From the NCBI RefSeq assembly GCF_009765355.1, contig NZ_VTHK01000039.1, forward strand, positions 1 to 64,000: a DNA stretch of 64,000 bases. The letters run 5' to 3'. This DNA comes from Amycolatopsis anabasis. Lineage in GTDB: Bacteria; Actinomycetota; Actinomycetes; Mycobacteriales; Pseudonocardiaceae. The notes beneath the pieces are model-generated. The model had not been told where the DNA came from, made no database searches, and saw only the letters and a program-made list of their open reading frames with translations. The position numbers were made by a program, and so were the translations under genes. Of the stretch, positions 50,377-59,353 are shown one piece after another; the first letter of the stretch is position 1, and the number at the start of each line of letters is the position of its first letter.

Positions 50377-51707
50377 GCTCGGACCAACTCCGAATCGATG
50401 GCGTCCGGCGAAAACCGGAGGGGCTGGCGGAGAACCTGGTCGGCAGCCCGCAGGCCGGAGCGGATCGCGCCCTCCATGGTTCCGCAGAAGCCGACGTCGG
50501 TGTAGTCGCCGGCGAAGTGCACGCGGCGCTGGAGGGTCGTGAACAGCGCGGCGAGCGGGGCGCGGACGCCGAAGCTGGGCATGGCGCCCATGCCCAGCGC
50601 GAGTGGGTCCGATGTCCAGTTCTTGCACCGGTTCGCGAGCCGGGTGACCGGGCCACCAACTGCCGTGCGGACCAGGACGTCCAGCGCGCCGACCGCCCTG
50701 TCGGCGGACTCGAGCAGATGCCGCTGGGTGCCGCAGAGGAAGCCGCTCACGACCGCCGGGCCGGTGGTCACGTAGGGGTTGCTCACCCAGATCGTGTTGA
50801 CCGGGCCGTCGGAGAAGACGGCGTGGGCGATCGCCTCGCGCACGGCGTCACCTTCCGCGTACTGCCCGACCACCTTGCCGCCCGCGCACCGTTGCAACGA
50901 CGTGAGCGCGCCCAGGTGCGACGCCGGGAGCGGCGGGTCGAACCCGATGGTTGGCAGGACGAAGGGCGGCACGGTCACGACGACCCGGTCCGCGGCGAGT
51001 TGCTCACCGTCCTCCAGCTCGACGTGGACCCGGCCGCCCGGCAGGCGGATCGCCCGCACGGGTGCCCGCAGGCGGACCTTCACCTCGCGAGCGAGCCGAT
51101 CGGCCAGCCGCTGGCTCCCGCCCACGACGCGGCGGATGGCACCGACATGGCCCGAGGTGAGGTAGTGGGCGTCGACCTGGAACGGGTCGGACTGCACCGG
51201 CATCCGCGCGATCCCGGCCAGCGCGCCTCGGGCCGCGGCGGACAACCGCGCCCGGCGTGACCACTGCTCGATCACCTCGTGCGCCACCGGTGGCGATTCC
51301 CGGAGCGCGGCGCGGATCTCGTCGGCAACCGCGGTGAATCGCTTCCCGGTGAGCAATTCGCCGCCGACGATGATCCGTCCTTCGGCGAGGTAACCTTCCA
51401 GCGGAGTCTCCTCCGGCGACGTGTCCGGGCGCTCGAACCAGATCTCCTCCGACAGGGGTACACCGATCTCCTCGCAGAGACCGGCCAGTGTCCGGTAGTC
51501 CGGCGGGATGAGCTCCGCCCCGAGGTCGCAGTGCTGTCCGTCGGTAAAGCCTTCGCGCACACTGTAAGTGCGTCCGCCGACACGATCGCGCGCTTCGAGA
51601 ACGGTGACGTCCGTACCGGCCTCGGCGAGCGCTTTGGCGGCGGTGAGGCCGGAAAGACCGGCGCCGATCACCAGAACGGAACCACCCTCGCGGTTCGTCA
51701 AAGTCAT
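50373..51707 (-). CDS. Flavin monoamine oxidase family protein
   Basis: The 444-residue oxidase has VLVIGAGLSGLTAAKALAEA, then RDRVGGRTYSVREGF and a C-terminal HFAGDYTDVGFCGTMEGAIR. It starts a two-gene operon with the next amine oxidase. The mRNA is probably leaderless: the island box ends 55 nt before ATG 51707. It would oxidise an amine to an imine with peroxide release, in line with the RidA and permease genes downstream of the regulator. Confidence 0.85.
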   Translation of the reverse strand: MTLTNREGGSVLVIGAGLSGLTAAKALAEAGTDVTVLEARDRVGGRTYSVREGFTDGQHCDLGAELIPPDYRTLAGLCEEIGVPLSEEIWFERPDTSPEETPLEGYLAEGRIIVGGELLTGKRFTAVADEIRAALRESPPVAHEVIEQWSRRARLSAAARGALAGIARMPVQSDPFQVDAHYLTSGHVGAIRRVVGGSQRLADRLAREVKVRLRAPVRAIRLPGGRVHVELEDGEQLAADRVVVTVPPFVLPTIGFDPPLPASHLGALTSLQRCAGGKVVGQYAEGDAVREAIAHAVFSDGPVNTIWVSNPYVTTGPAVVSGFLCGTQRHLLESADRAVGALDVLVRTAVGGPVTRLANRCKNWTSDPLALGMGAMPSFGVRAPLAALFTTLQRRVHFAGDYTDVGFCGTMEGAIRSGLRAADQVLRQPLRFSPDAIDSELVRA

Positions 51708-51762
51708 ACGGTCAGCATCATCGGCGGCACACCGCGATCCCGGTGGTGCGCGGGCCGTTCTG

Positions 51763-51776
51763 CCCGGCTGGGGGAT
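51763..51776 (-). promoter_or_regulatory. Island operator box, leaderless promoter of the amine oxidase pair
   Basis: On the minus strand this reads ATCCCCCAGCCGGG, ending exactly 55 nt before ATG 51707. GATGCT at 51719-51714 is the -10 candidate. It lies in the 75-bp gap after the LuxR-ATPase gene's end. Confidence 0.65.
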
Positions 51777-51782
51777 GATCGG

Positions 51783-54125
51783 CTAGGTGTTCGCCGATTG
51801 GCGCACGAACCAGCTCGCGATCTGGGTCCGCGTGGTGAAATCGAGTTTCGTCAGAATGCTTTCCACATGTCCCTCCGCGGTGCGCAGGGAGATCACCAGT
51901 TTTTTGGCGATTTCCTTGTTCGACAGTCCAGCGGCGACCAGTTCGGCGACCTCGCGTTGACGCCGCGTCAGCGCGGCCGCGCGCGGCGCGGATTCCGGTG
52001 CCTTCTGGACACGTTCGCGCAAGGCGAGCGCGAGCAGTTCTTCGACGGGCAGCGCGATGCCCTGTTCGAACGCCGCGTCGAACGCCGCGTCGCCTGCTTG
52101 TTTCCGCGCGAGGGATTCGTATTTCTTCCGCTGCCCGTCGAATTGTCGTGCGCCGATGCCCTGCCACAGCTTTTCGGCTCCCCCGAACAAGATTGCCGCC
52201 CGCTTGGTCTCGCTTTTGACCACCGCCGTCCACGCCAGCACTTCGAGCGCGAAAGCCATGCCCAAGGTGTCATGGACGACGCGTTTGATCTTCAGTGCCT
52301 CGCACAGATCGGCTTCCGCCCGGTCGTGCTCTCCTCGGAGCAGTTCCACGAAACCCTTCCCCCACAACGCGTAGGAGAGGTTCCACTGGTCGCCGTTCGC
52401 GGAGCAGTGTTCGAACAACTCGTCGAGGACGAGCGCGGCCGCGTCGACGTCTCCCGCGAAGATGTACGTAGCCCCCAGTTCGATCCGGAGGCTGTCCGAG
52501 TACTGGGGCTGCACCTCGGCCCGCTCGTACAGCTCCAGTGCCTCGGTGAACAGCGGGATGGCGCTGGCGGGGTCGGGGCTGAGCGCTTGGCGCATGCCCA
52601 TCACGTGCGTGGCGTACGCGAGCGCCGCCGTGTCGTCGAGTTGCCGGGCCAGGTCATGGGCCCGCTCCGGGAACGTCGCGAGCGCGTTCCCGTCGCCGAG
52701 GAAGGCGGCGAGGTACCCGACGGTCGCGAGCGCCCACGCCCGCTCGTGGCTCGGTTCGCCGTCGAGCGCCAGCGCGCGGTCCAGCCAGAGCTTGCCCTCG
52801 GCCAGCGACGCGATCGCGCCCCAGAACCACGGCATCGCGGACAGGCGCAGGGCGACGCGCGCTTCACCGGGCTGCGAAACGGAATACTCCAGCGCGCGCC
52901 GCAGATTCGCGTGCTCCAGCAAGAGCCGGTCCGTCCACTCCTGCTGCCGGGGCCCGACCCATTCGTCGCCCGCCACCTCGAAGAGCCGCAGGCACCAATC
53001 CCGGTGCCGCCGCTCCAGCACCGCCTCCTCACCGGCCGCGGCGAGCTGGGCCTGCCCGTAGGCCCGGACGGTTTCGAGCATGCGAAAGCGAGCGTGTCCG
53101 GTGTGCGCCTCCCGGGTGAAGATCGACTTGTCCAGCAACCCGGCGACAGTGTCGAGCACGACCTCCGCCGGCAGGCTTTCGTCCGCGCACACCGCTTCGA
53201 GCGCTTCGATGCCGCATCCACCGGCGAAGACGGACGCCCTCGCCCACAGCGCCCGCTCGGCCGGCGTGCACAGGTCGTGACTCCAGTCGATGAGCGCCTG
53301 CAATGTCTGGTGCCGCTCCGGCAGGTTCCGGGTCCTCTCCCGCAGCAACGCGAACCGGTCGTCGAGACGGCGCAGGAGGTCGTCGACCGAAAGCACCCGC
53401 AACCGCACCGCGGCCAGCTCGATCGCCAGGGGAATCCCTTCCAGCCGTCGGCACAGGCGAACGACCGCCGCCTCGTTGTCCGCGGTCAGCGCGAACCCGG
53501 GCACCGCGGCCGCGGCCCGTTCCACCAGCAGCGCGACCGCCGGGTACTGGGTCGCGGTGCCCGGCCGGAACGGCTCGTCGGCATCCGGCACGGGCAACGG
53601 CGCGACGGCGTAGACGTGCTCACCGGTGATCTGGAGCGACTGCCTGCTGGTGGCGAGGATCCGCACGTCAGGTGCCGCTCGCAGCACCGCGTCCGCCAAG
53701 TCGGCGACCGCGGCCACCAGATGCTCGCAGTTGTCGAGGACCACCAGCGTCCGGGAGGCACGAAGATGCTCGCACAGTACCTCGACGGGTTCACGACTCG
53801 ATTGCTCGCGAACGGCCAGCGCGTCCAGCACGGTGTGCGGCAGCAGAGCCGGATCCTCCAGCGCCGCCAGCTCGACCAGGCAGACTCCGTCGGGGAAGGC
53901 TCGCCTGGCGTCGGCGGCCACGCGGTAGGCGAGGCGGGTCTTGCCCACCCCGCCGATCCCGCTGAGGGTGACCAGGCGGGCGGTGGCGAGCAACTGCCGG
54001 ACCGCGACGACGTCGTGCCGACGGCCCACGAAGCTCGTGAGATCCGCCGGCACGGTGGTCGGCGTTCTCCCTGACGGTGGAGCCATCGGTTTCCTGCGGG
54101 CGTCGACGACCGGGGCGAAGATCAT
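51783..54125 (-). CDS. Large ATP-binding LuxR-family (LAL/AfsR-like) regulator
   Basis: The 780-residue product (or 767 from ATG 54086, which has a better AGGA site) has a P-loop GIGGVGKT near residue 57, an STAND NB-ARC-like region (LVVLDNCEHL, ILATSRQSL, GIPLAIELAA) and TPR-like helices through the middle. The C-terminal LuxR HTH is LTRRQREVAELVAAGLSNKE. Such regulators act as ligand-driven activators of nearby pathways. With no other large regulator in the island, it is a strong candidate activator for the operator boxes. Confidence 0.87.
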   Translation of the reverse strand: MIFAPVVDARRKPMAPPSGRTPTTVPADLTSFVGRRHDVVAVRQLLATARLVTLSGIGGVGKTRLAYRVAADARRAFPDGVCLVELAALEDPALLPHTVLDALAVREQSSREPVEVLCEHLRASRTLVVLDNCEHLVAAVADLADAVLRAAPDVRILATSRQSLQITGEHVYAVAPLPVPDADEPFRPGTATQYPAVALLVERAAAAVPGFALTADNEAAVVRLCRRLEGIPLAIELAAVRLRVLSVDDLLRRLDDRFALLRERTRNLPERHQTLQALIDWSHDLCTPAERALWARASVFAGGCGIEALEAVCADESLPAEVVLDTVAGLLDKSIFTREAHTGHARFRMLETVRAYGQAQLAAAGEEAVLERRHRDWCLRLFEVAGDEWVGPRQQEWTDRLLLEHANLRRALEYSVSQPGEARVALRLSAMPWFWGAIASLAEGKLWLDRALALDGEPSHERAWALATVGYLAAFLGDGNALATFPERAHDLARQLDDTAALAYATHVMGMRQALSPDPASAIPLFTEALELYERAEVQPQYSDSLRIELGATYIFAGDVDAAALVLDELFEHCSANGDQWNLSYALWGKGFVELLRGEHDRAEADLCEALKIKRVVHDTLGMAFALEVLAWTAVVKSETKRAAILFGGAEKLWQGIGARQFDGQRKKYESLARKQAGDAAFDAAFEQGIALPVEELLALALRERVQKAPESAPRAAALTRRQREVAELVAAGLSNKEIAKKLVISLRTAEGHVESILTKLDFTTRTQIASWFVRQSANT

Positions 54126-54293
54126 GCTAGTTCCGCCGTTCCGGGATCGCCACCAGCAGGGGAACCGGGCCGCACTCGATCGGGCACCAGGTGTCCAGCT
54201 CCGTCCACAGTGAGAAAATCACACTCCTAACCCGCGCGGGGGCCGAGCCGGTCCGCGGCGCCGGGCAACGGGCGTCCACAGTAGATACGCAGG

Positions 54294-54500
54294 TCAGCCG
54301 GTGGCTGTCGTCCGGGCGGACGCCGTGGGCTCGTGGTACCGCGAGCGGCGCAGGGCGGCCCGGCAGGGCGGGCAGCTCGGGACTCCCCGCTCGTCCGGCG
54401 AATCCGGCCAGGGAACGGACATCCCCGGCGCGGCGCTGACCGCGCAGACAGTGGGGCTGTGCCCGAGGGGTGTGCACAGGCACATGCACGGCTGCATCAT
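54294..54500 (-). CDS. Small cysteine-rich protein of unknown function
   Basis: ATG 54500 follows GGAGG at a good distance, giving 68 residues. It starts MMQPCMCLCTPLGHSPTVCA and has a later CPPC followed by a basic tail (RAALRRSRYHEPTASARTTA). The CxC, Cys, CPPC pattern could bind zinc. I recognise no family. It lies alone between the LuxR regulator gene and the permease gene, on the same strand as both. Confidence 0.5.
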   Translation of the reverse strand: MMQPCMCLCTPLGHSPTVCAVSAAPGMSVPWPDSPDERGVPSCPPCRAALRRSRYHEPTASARTTATG

Positions 54501-54621
54501 CGTGCCTCCAGGGTTTCGATACGGCGCGATTCCGAGCCGCCGAGCGGACGTGCGGTGATCGAAACGGCGGCGGCTGGCGGACAAGCTGTGCCCGTCCGCC
54601 AGCCGTCTCACCGGCTGCTCG

Positions 54622-56103
54622 CTACTCGACCGGTTCGAGTTCGGGGTCGTCCTGTGCGCCGATGCGCAGCCAGGTCCGCGGCCGACGCTGCCGCAGCCAG
54701 CGGGCGTACACCATGCCCCCGGCGCCGATGGCCACGACGACCACGACGCACCAGGTCGCGAGCGCACGGCTGCCGCCCATCAGCACGTCGCTGTGCATGG
54801 TCGCCTCGGCCACGACGAAGCCGAAGCCGAGGAAGGCGAGGACCGGCGCCACCCGGGACTTCCAGAACGAGTTCTCCAGCCCCCGGTTCCGCCGGAAGTA
54901 GACCACGATCGCGAGCGCGGTGACGAACATCAACGCGATCAGCGCCCACAGGCCGAGCCCGGACATCGCCACGTACGAGGCCACCGGGTCCAGGCGCAGG
55001 ACCGCCGCGAGCACCATGACCACGAACACCGCGAGTGCGATGGTCCCGGCCGCCCGTGTCGGGGCGTGGTGCCTGCGGTGGACCCGCCCGAGCCAAGCGG
55101 GCAGCACACCGTCCCGCCCCAGGGCGAAGACATAGCGGGACGCGATGTTCTGGACGGCCAGCAGCGACGCCACCGCGCTGGTCACGAGCATGACGTTGGC
55201 GATGTCCCGGACCGCTGTCCCGGCGTACTGGGCGAGACTGCCGAGAAAACTCTCCGCCGGAGCGGCCGCGCTCGCCACCGCCGCGTCGGTGCCGAAAGCC
55301 ACCAGGTAGGCCCACGAGCCGACCGCGTAGAAGCCGCCGAGCAGGGCGACGGTCAGGTAGCTCGCCCGCGGGATCGTCCGAAGTGGATTCCGCGTTTCCG
55401 CGCGGAACACCTGGAGCGACTCGAAGCCGGCCAGGCTCGCGACCCCGAACAGCAACGCGGTACCGACCGACCCGCTGCCCAGTTGCGCGGTCAGGTCCAG
55501 CCCCCGGCCCTGCGGGCCACCGTCACCGAAGACCAGGGCGTCCCAGAGCAGCACGATCACCACCTCGACGCACAGGAACACTCCGAGCACCGTCGTGGAC
55601 ACGTCGATGTTGAACAGGCTCAGCGCCGAGACCACGGCCCACACCACGGCCGCCCAGACCCACCACGGCAGGTCGGGCCCGTGCAGGAAGCCGTGCACGA
55701 GCTCACCGGTCAGGATCCCGGTGAACACGTACGAACCGGCACCCAGCAGGACGTAGCCGGTGAGCGCGACGAAACCCGCGCCGAGACCGGTCATCCGCCC
55801 CAGCCCCGCCGTGATGTAGGTGTAGAACGCGCCGGGCTGCTTCAGGTGCCGCGCCATGGTCACGACCCCCACGGCGAAAAGGAGCATGAGCAGCATGACC
55901 ACCAGGTACACCACGGGCGTGGCGGCGCCGAGCCCGAGGCCGATCTCGACCGGGAGGAAGCCTGCCATCAACGCCAGCGGGGCGTTGAGGGCCAGTGCGG
56001 TGAGGACGAGACCTCCGGTGCCGAGGTTTCCCTCGAGACGCGCCGAAGGTTCGGGGAACGGGGCGGGTGGTGACGGCTGTTTGCGGGCGGAAGGACTGTT
56101 CAC
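54622..56103 (-). CDS. APC-family amino acid/amine permease
   Basis: GTG 56103 has GGAGATC upstream, giving 493 residues with about twelve hydrophobic segments (for example LGLGAATPVVYLVVMLLMLL and TALLFGVASLAGFESLQVFR). The helix-1 region ALNAPLALMAGF and the EAxRNPxRTIPRA segment (FRAETRNPLRTIPRASY) are typical of APC transporters that import amino acids, polyamines or other amines. It sits with the amine oxidases, RidA and ALDH genes, so it likely imports the amine substrate. It has its own operator-containing promoter. Confidence 0.85.
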   Translation of the reverse strand: MNSPSARKQPSPPAPFPEPSARLEGNLGTGGLVLTALALNAPLALMAGFLPVEIGLGLGAATPVVYLVVMLLMLLFAVGVVTMARHLKQPGAFYTYITAGLGRMTGLGAGFVALTGYVLLGAGSYVFTGILTGELVHGFLHGPDLPWWVWAAVVWAVVSALSLFNIDVSTTVLGVFLCVEVVIVLLWDALVFGDGGPQGRGLDLTAQLGSGSVGTALLFGVASLAGFESLQVFRAETRNPLRTIPRASYLTVALLGGFYAVGSWAYLVAFGTDAAVASAAAPAESFLGSLAQYAGTAVRDIANVMLVTSAVASLLAVQNIASRYVFALGRDGVLPAWLGRVHRRHHAPTRAAGTIALAVFVVMVLAAVLRLDPVASYVAMSGLGLWALIALMFVTALAIVVYFRRNRGLENSFWKSRVAPVLAFLGFGFVVAEATMHSDVLMGGSRALATWCVVVVVAIGAGGMVYARWLRQRRPRTWLRIGAQDDPELEPVE

Positions 56104-56222
56104 GACGGGATCTCCGATCTCGGGACTACCACCGGTCTCTCTCGGAAATGGCCGGACAGGGCCAAAGTGCGCCGGACTGTAGGCCGCGGTACGGCGATCG
56201 GCCACGTCCGCCGAAACCGGTA

Positions 56223-56236
56223 CCCGGCTGGGGGAT
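56223..56236 (-). promoter_or_regulatory. Island operator box and promoter for the permease
   Basis: On the minus strand this reads ATCCCCCAGCCGGG. TACAGT at 56181-56176 starts 42 nt after the box, and the permease start lies 119 nt from it. Confidence 0.65.
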
Positions 56237-56406
56237 GTCCGGAGTGCGGGAAACGGGCGAAAACGTTCTTGCGCTCGCCAAATCGTCCGAAGTGGACGAA
56301 GTGCTCGTCCATGGACCGTGACGAGCCGCGCGCGACGCAACCCGGTTCTACCGGCTCGGGCTCGGCATGCTCAGCGCGGCGACGTCACTGTCGTGTTCCG
56401 TTCTCG

Positions 56407-56814
56407 TTACTCGCCGATCGCGGTAGCGTCCATTTCGACCACCGCGCCGGGGAAGGACAGGCCGGTGACGCCGATCAACGTCATCGCGGTGGATTTCGCC
56501 CCGGCCGCCGCGCCGGCCTCGCCGAGCCCCACGTACAGCTCTTCGAGGTTTTCCGGGGCGGGGTCGACGACGTAGATGGTGAGGCGGACGATGTCCGCCG
56601 GGGTGAGCCCGGCCGCGGCCACCGCCGCGTAGACGTTCTCCGCCGTCTGACGTGCTTGGGCGCGGTAGTCGGGTCCGTCGCCGATCAGCTTCTCGTCCGG
56701 GTCGATGGCGACCTGGCCGGAGGTGAAGACGAGGGTCCCGCCGCTCGCCACGATGATCTGGGCGTGCCCGTGCGGCTTCGGGAGGGTGCTGGGGTTGATC
56801 TTTCGCGTCACCAT
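56407..56814 (-). CDS. RidA/YjgF-family imine/enamine deaminase-like protein
   Basis: The 135-residue protein has the family features VFTSGQVAIDPD, QTAENVYAAVAAAGLTPADI, VRLTIYVVD, and the conserved Arg near residue 107 replaced in the TAMTLIGVTGL region. RidA proteins hydrolyse imines made by flavin oxidases. This fits the adjacent amine oxidases. The start is leaderless: the island box ends exactly 55 nt before ATG 56814. Confidence 0.83.
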   Translation of the reverse strand: MVTRKINPSTLPKPHGHAQIIVASGGTLVFTSGQVAIDPDEKLIGDGPDYRAQARQTAENVYAAVAAAGLTPADIVRLTIYVVDPAPENLEELYVGLGEAGAAAGAKSTAMTLIGVTGLSFPGAVVEMDATAIGE

Positions 56815-56869
56815 GCGCAGAGCCTCGCCGACCCGCCCCGGTACGGGCGGCCACGTGGCCGCTTCTCTG

Positions 56870-56883
56870 CCCGGCCGGGGGAT
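56870..56883 (-). promoter_or_regulatory. Island operator box, leaderless promoter of the RidA gene
   Basis: Minus strand reads ATCCCCCGGCCGGG, ending exactly 55 nt before ATG 56814. GAGGCT at 56826-56821 is the -10 candidate. Confidence 0.6.
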
Positions 56884-56967
56884 GCCCGGGGCCCGCCTGG
56901 GAAACGCCGATCACCGCCATCCGGCAGGCACGGGATGGCGGCGATCGGCACCGGCTCGGAAGCGGGT

Positions 56968-58341
56968 TCAGCCGCCGATGCGGATCAGTTTCCGGTTGGC
57001 GAATTCGTCGACGCCGTAGCGCCCGAGTTCCCGGCCGAAGCCGGATCGCTTGATGCCGCCGAAGGGCAACTCCGGACTTTCCGCGCCGACGATGTTGACG
57101 TACACCATCCCGGCCTCGATGCGGTCCGCGACACGCTCCGCCTGCGCGGAATCGGTCGTGAACAGATACGCGCCGAGCCCGTACGGGCTGTCGTTGGCCA
57201 TCTCGATCGCCTCTTCCTCGGAACCGACGCGGTAGACGTGCGCGAAGGGGCCGAAGAACTCCTCTTTCGCGGCTTCGTTCTCCGGGCTGATATCCACCAG
57301 GACCGTGGGCTCGAAGAACGCGCCGTCCCGGCTGCCACCCAAAGCGACCTTGGCGCCGCCCTCGACGGCACGCCGCAGCTGATCCTCCAAATGCTCCGCC
57401 GCGGCCTTCGACGACACCGGCCCCAGCGCCGTGTCCTCGGCCTGCGGATCGCCAGGTTTCAGCTGCGCCAGCGCCGCGGTCATCTTCTCGAGAAAGGCGT
57501 CGTAGAGCTCATCCACGATGATGAACCGCTTGGCGCCGCAGCAAATCTGCCCGGCGTTCTCGTAGAAGCGCACGGCCAGCGCGGCCTCCACCGTCGCGTC
57601 GAGGTCGTCGGTACTCAGCACGATGAACGGATCCGCTCCGCCGAGTTCGAGCACGACCTTCTTCAGGTGGCGGCCAGCGATCTCCGCGACGGAAGCGCCC
57701 GCGCGCTCCGAGCCGGTGACCGAAGCGCCCATCACGCGCAAGTCGGCGATGACCCACTCCAGCTGTCCGTAGGTGGCGTAAAGGTTTTCGTAAGCACCTT
57801 CGGGGAAACCCGCATCGGCGAACAACCGGGCCAAGGCCGCGCTCGACTCCGGGCACTGGGCCGCGTGCTTGAGCAAGACGGTGTTGCCGAGCACCAGGTT
57901 CGGCGCGACGAACCGCGCCACCTGGTAGTACGGGTAGTTCCACGGCATGACTCCGAGCAACACGCCGACCGGCGAGCGCCGGACGACCGCCGAACCCTCG
58001 CCCGCGAGCAGCTCGATCGGCTCGTCCGCCAGCATCTGCTCGGCGTTGTCCGCGTAGTACGCGTAGATCGCCGCGCAAAATTCCACCTCGCCGAGCGCCT
58101 GCGCGACCGGCTTGCCCATCTCACGCCCGATGATCCGGGCCAGCTCGGCACGCCGCTCAGTGTGGAGTTCCCCGACCCGGCGCACCAACGCCGCACGATC
58201 GGCCGGAGACGACGAGCGGCCCCAGCCGCGGTACGCACCGGCCGCGCGTTCAACGGCTGCACGCAGCTCGGCGTCGCTGGTCGTCGGATACTCCTTGACC
58301 TTCTCCCCCGTGCTGGGATCGATCACGGCATATGCGCTCAT
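56968..58341 (-). CDS. NAD(P)-dependent succinate-semialdehyde-type aldehyde dehydrogenase
   Basis: The 457-residue enzyme has VMPWNYPYYQ, VTGSERAG, the Glu motif LELGGADPFIVL, and the catalytic Cys in ENAGQICCGAKRFI, followed by EEFFGPFAHVYRV. The closing FGGIKRSGFGRELGRYG is typical of the SSADH group. It would oxidise the aldehyde made by an amine oxidase. A degenerate relative is at 58776-59301. Its promoter has the island box. Confidence 0.88.
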   Translation of the reverse strand: MSAYAVIDPSTGEKVKEYPTTSDAELRAAVERAAGAYRGWGRSSSPADRAALVRRVGELHTERRAELARIIGREMGKPVAQALGEVEFCAAIYAYYADNAEQMLADEPIELLAGEGSAVVRRSPVGVLLGVMPWNYPYYQVARFVAPNLVLGNTVLLKHAAQCPESSAALARLFADAGFPEGAYENLYATYGQLEWVIADLRVMGASVTGSERAGASVAEIAGRHLKKVVLELGGADPFIVLSTDDLDATVEAALAVRFYENAGQICCGAKRFIIVDELYDAFLEKMTAALAQLKPGDPQAEDTALGPVSSKAAAEHLEDQLRRAVEGGAKVALGGSRDGAFFEPTVLVDISPENEAAKEEFFGPFAHVYRVGSEEEAIEMANDSPYGLGAYLFTTDSAQAERVADRIEAGMVYVNIVGAESPELPFGGIKRSGFGRELGRYGVDEFANRKLIRIGG

Positions 58342-58775
58342 GAGAGCCTTCCTCGGTCGTGCTGACAGCAGTCCAGGAGGTACCTTCGCCCCGCTCCCTG
58401 GTGGCGCGGCTCGACACGCCTCATGGACAGCCCATCAGGGGGAGGTCCAGCCGGTGACCTCGGTCCGGACAGTGCATACAAAGCTCCCGGCCAAACCGTT
58501 CGCATCAGTCAGCAAGGCGGCCTGCTCGACGGCCTCGAGGACACGTGAACACCCCATCCGGGGCGTCCGGCGGCACACGCGCATCCCGGTGGGCGTCTCG
58601 GCGGGCAAAAAGGGCGACGATGTTGTGAGTGGTCCTGGCACGCCGGGTTCGCTGGGTTGAGCCTGCTGGGAAGGACAGCCGCGCGACCACACCGCGGCCG
58701 GTGATCGTCAGAGCCCGAGTGCGTCGGCGAGGAACGTCACTCCCGCGCCAGCGGGGATCATTCGACGACGACGGC
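58342..58775. other. Intergenic region upstream of the aldehyde dehydrogenase
   Basis: This 434-bp gap holds the aldehyde dehydrogenase promoter with its operator box (58431-58442). I see no convincing gene, RNA or terminator in the rest, although short open frames exist. Confidence 0.5.
58431..58442 (-). promoter_or_regulatory. Island operator box for the aldehyde dehydrogenase
   Basis: Minus strand reads CCCCCTGATGGG. GAAGGT at 58387-58382 starts 44 nt after the box; the gene starts 89 nt beyond it. Confidence 0.55.
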
Positions 58776-59301
58776 CCTCGGAGAAGGCGGGGGCGCACGT
58801 CGCGGCGACTGCCGGACGTCACCTCAAGAAGGCGGTGCTCGAACTGGGCGGCGCGGACCCGTTCATCTTACTGAGCACCGACGATCTCTACGACGCGTTC
58901 CTCGAGAAGGTCACCTTGACACTGGGTCAGCTCAAACCCTCGTCGCCGACTGCCGAGGACACGGTGATCGGTCCGGTGTCCTCAGTGGGCGCCGCCGTGG
59001 GGCTGGAGGATCAGCTGCGCCGTGCGGTCGGCGGCGGAGCACGGGTCGTGTTGGGCGGCAAGCGGGACGGGCCTTCTTCGAGCCGACCGTCCTGATCGAC
59101 ATCGATCCCGGCAACGAGGCGGGCAAGGAAGAATTCTTCGGGCCGTTCGCGAACGTGTACCAGGTGCAGTCCGAGTAGGAGGCGGTCGTGGTCGCGAACG
59201 ACACTCCGTTCGGGGTCAAGTTGTCCGGGTTCGGTCGTGAACTCGGCAGGCTCGGCGCCGAGGAGTTCGTCAGTCGCAAGCTTATCCGGATCGCTGGTTG
59301 A
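58776..59301 (+). pseudogene. Degenerate aldehyde dehydrogenase related to the 56968 gene
   Basis: The plus strand has AGRHLKKAVLELGGADPFIL in frame, then jumps from LLSTDDL to YDAFLEKVTLTLGQLKP, so the segment with the catalytic Cys is deleted. A frameshift follows near 59070, after which FEPTVLIDIDPGN and EEFFGPFANVYQVQSE are read, then an in-frame stop (59176). A second deletion joins NDTPFGV to KLSGFGRELGRLG. It is a non-functional copy of a relative of the neighbouring dehydrogenase. Confidence 0.85.
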
Positions 59302-59353
59302 AACAGGCACCGCCGTTGCCCGAATAAGTGGCGACGGCGGTGCTGCGTGCGGG

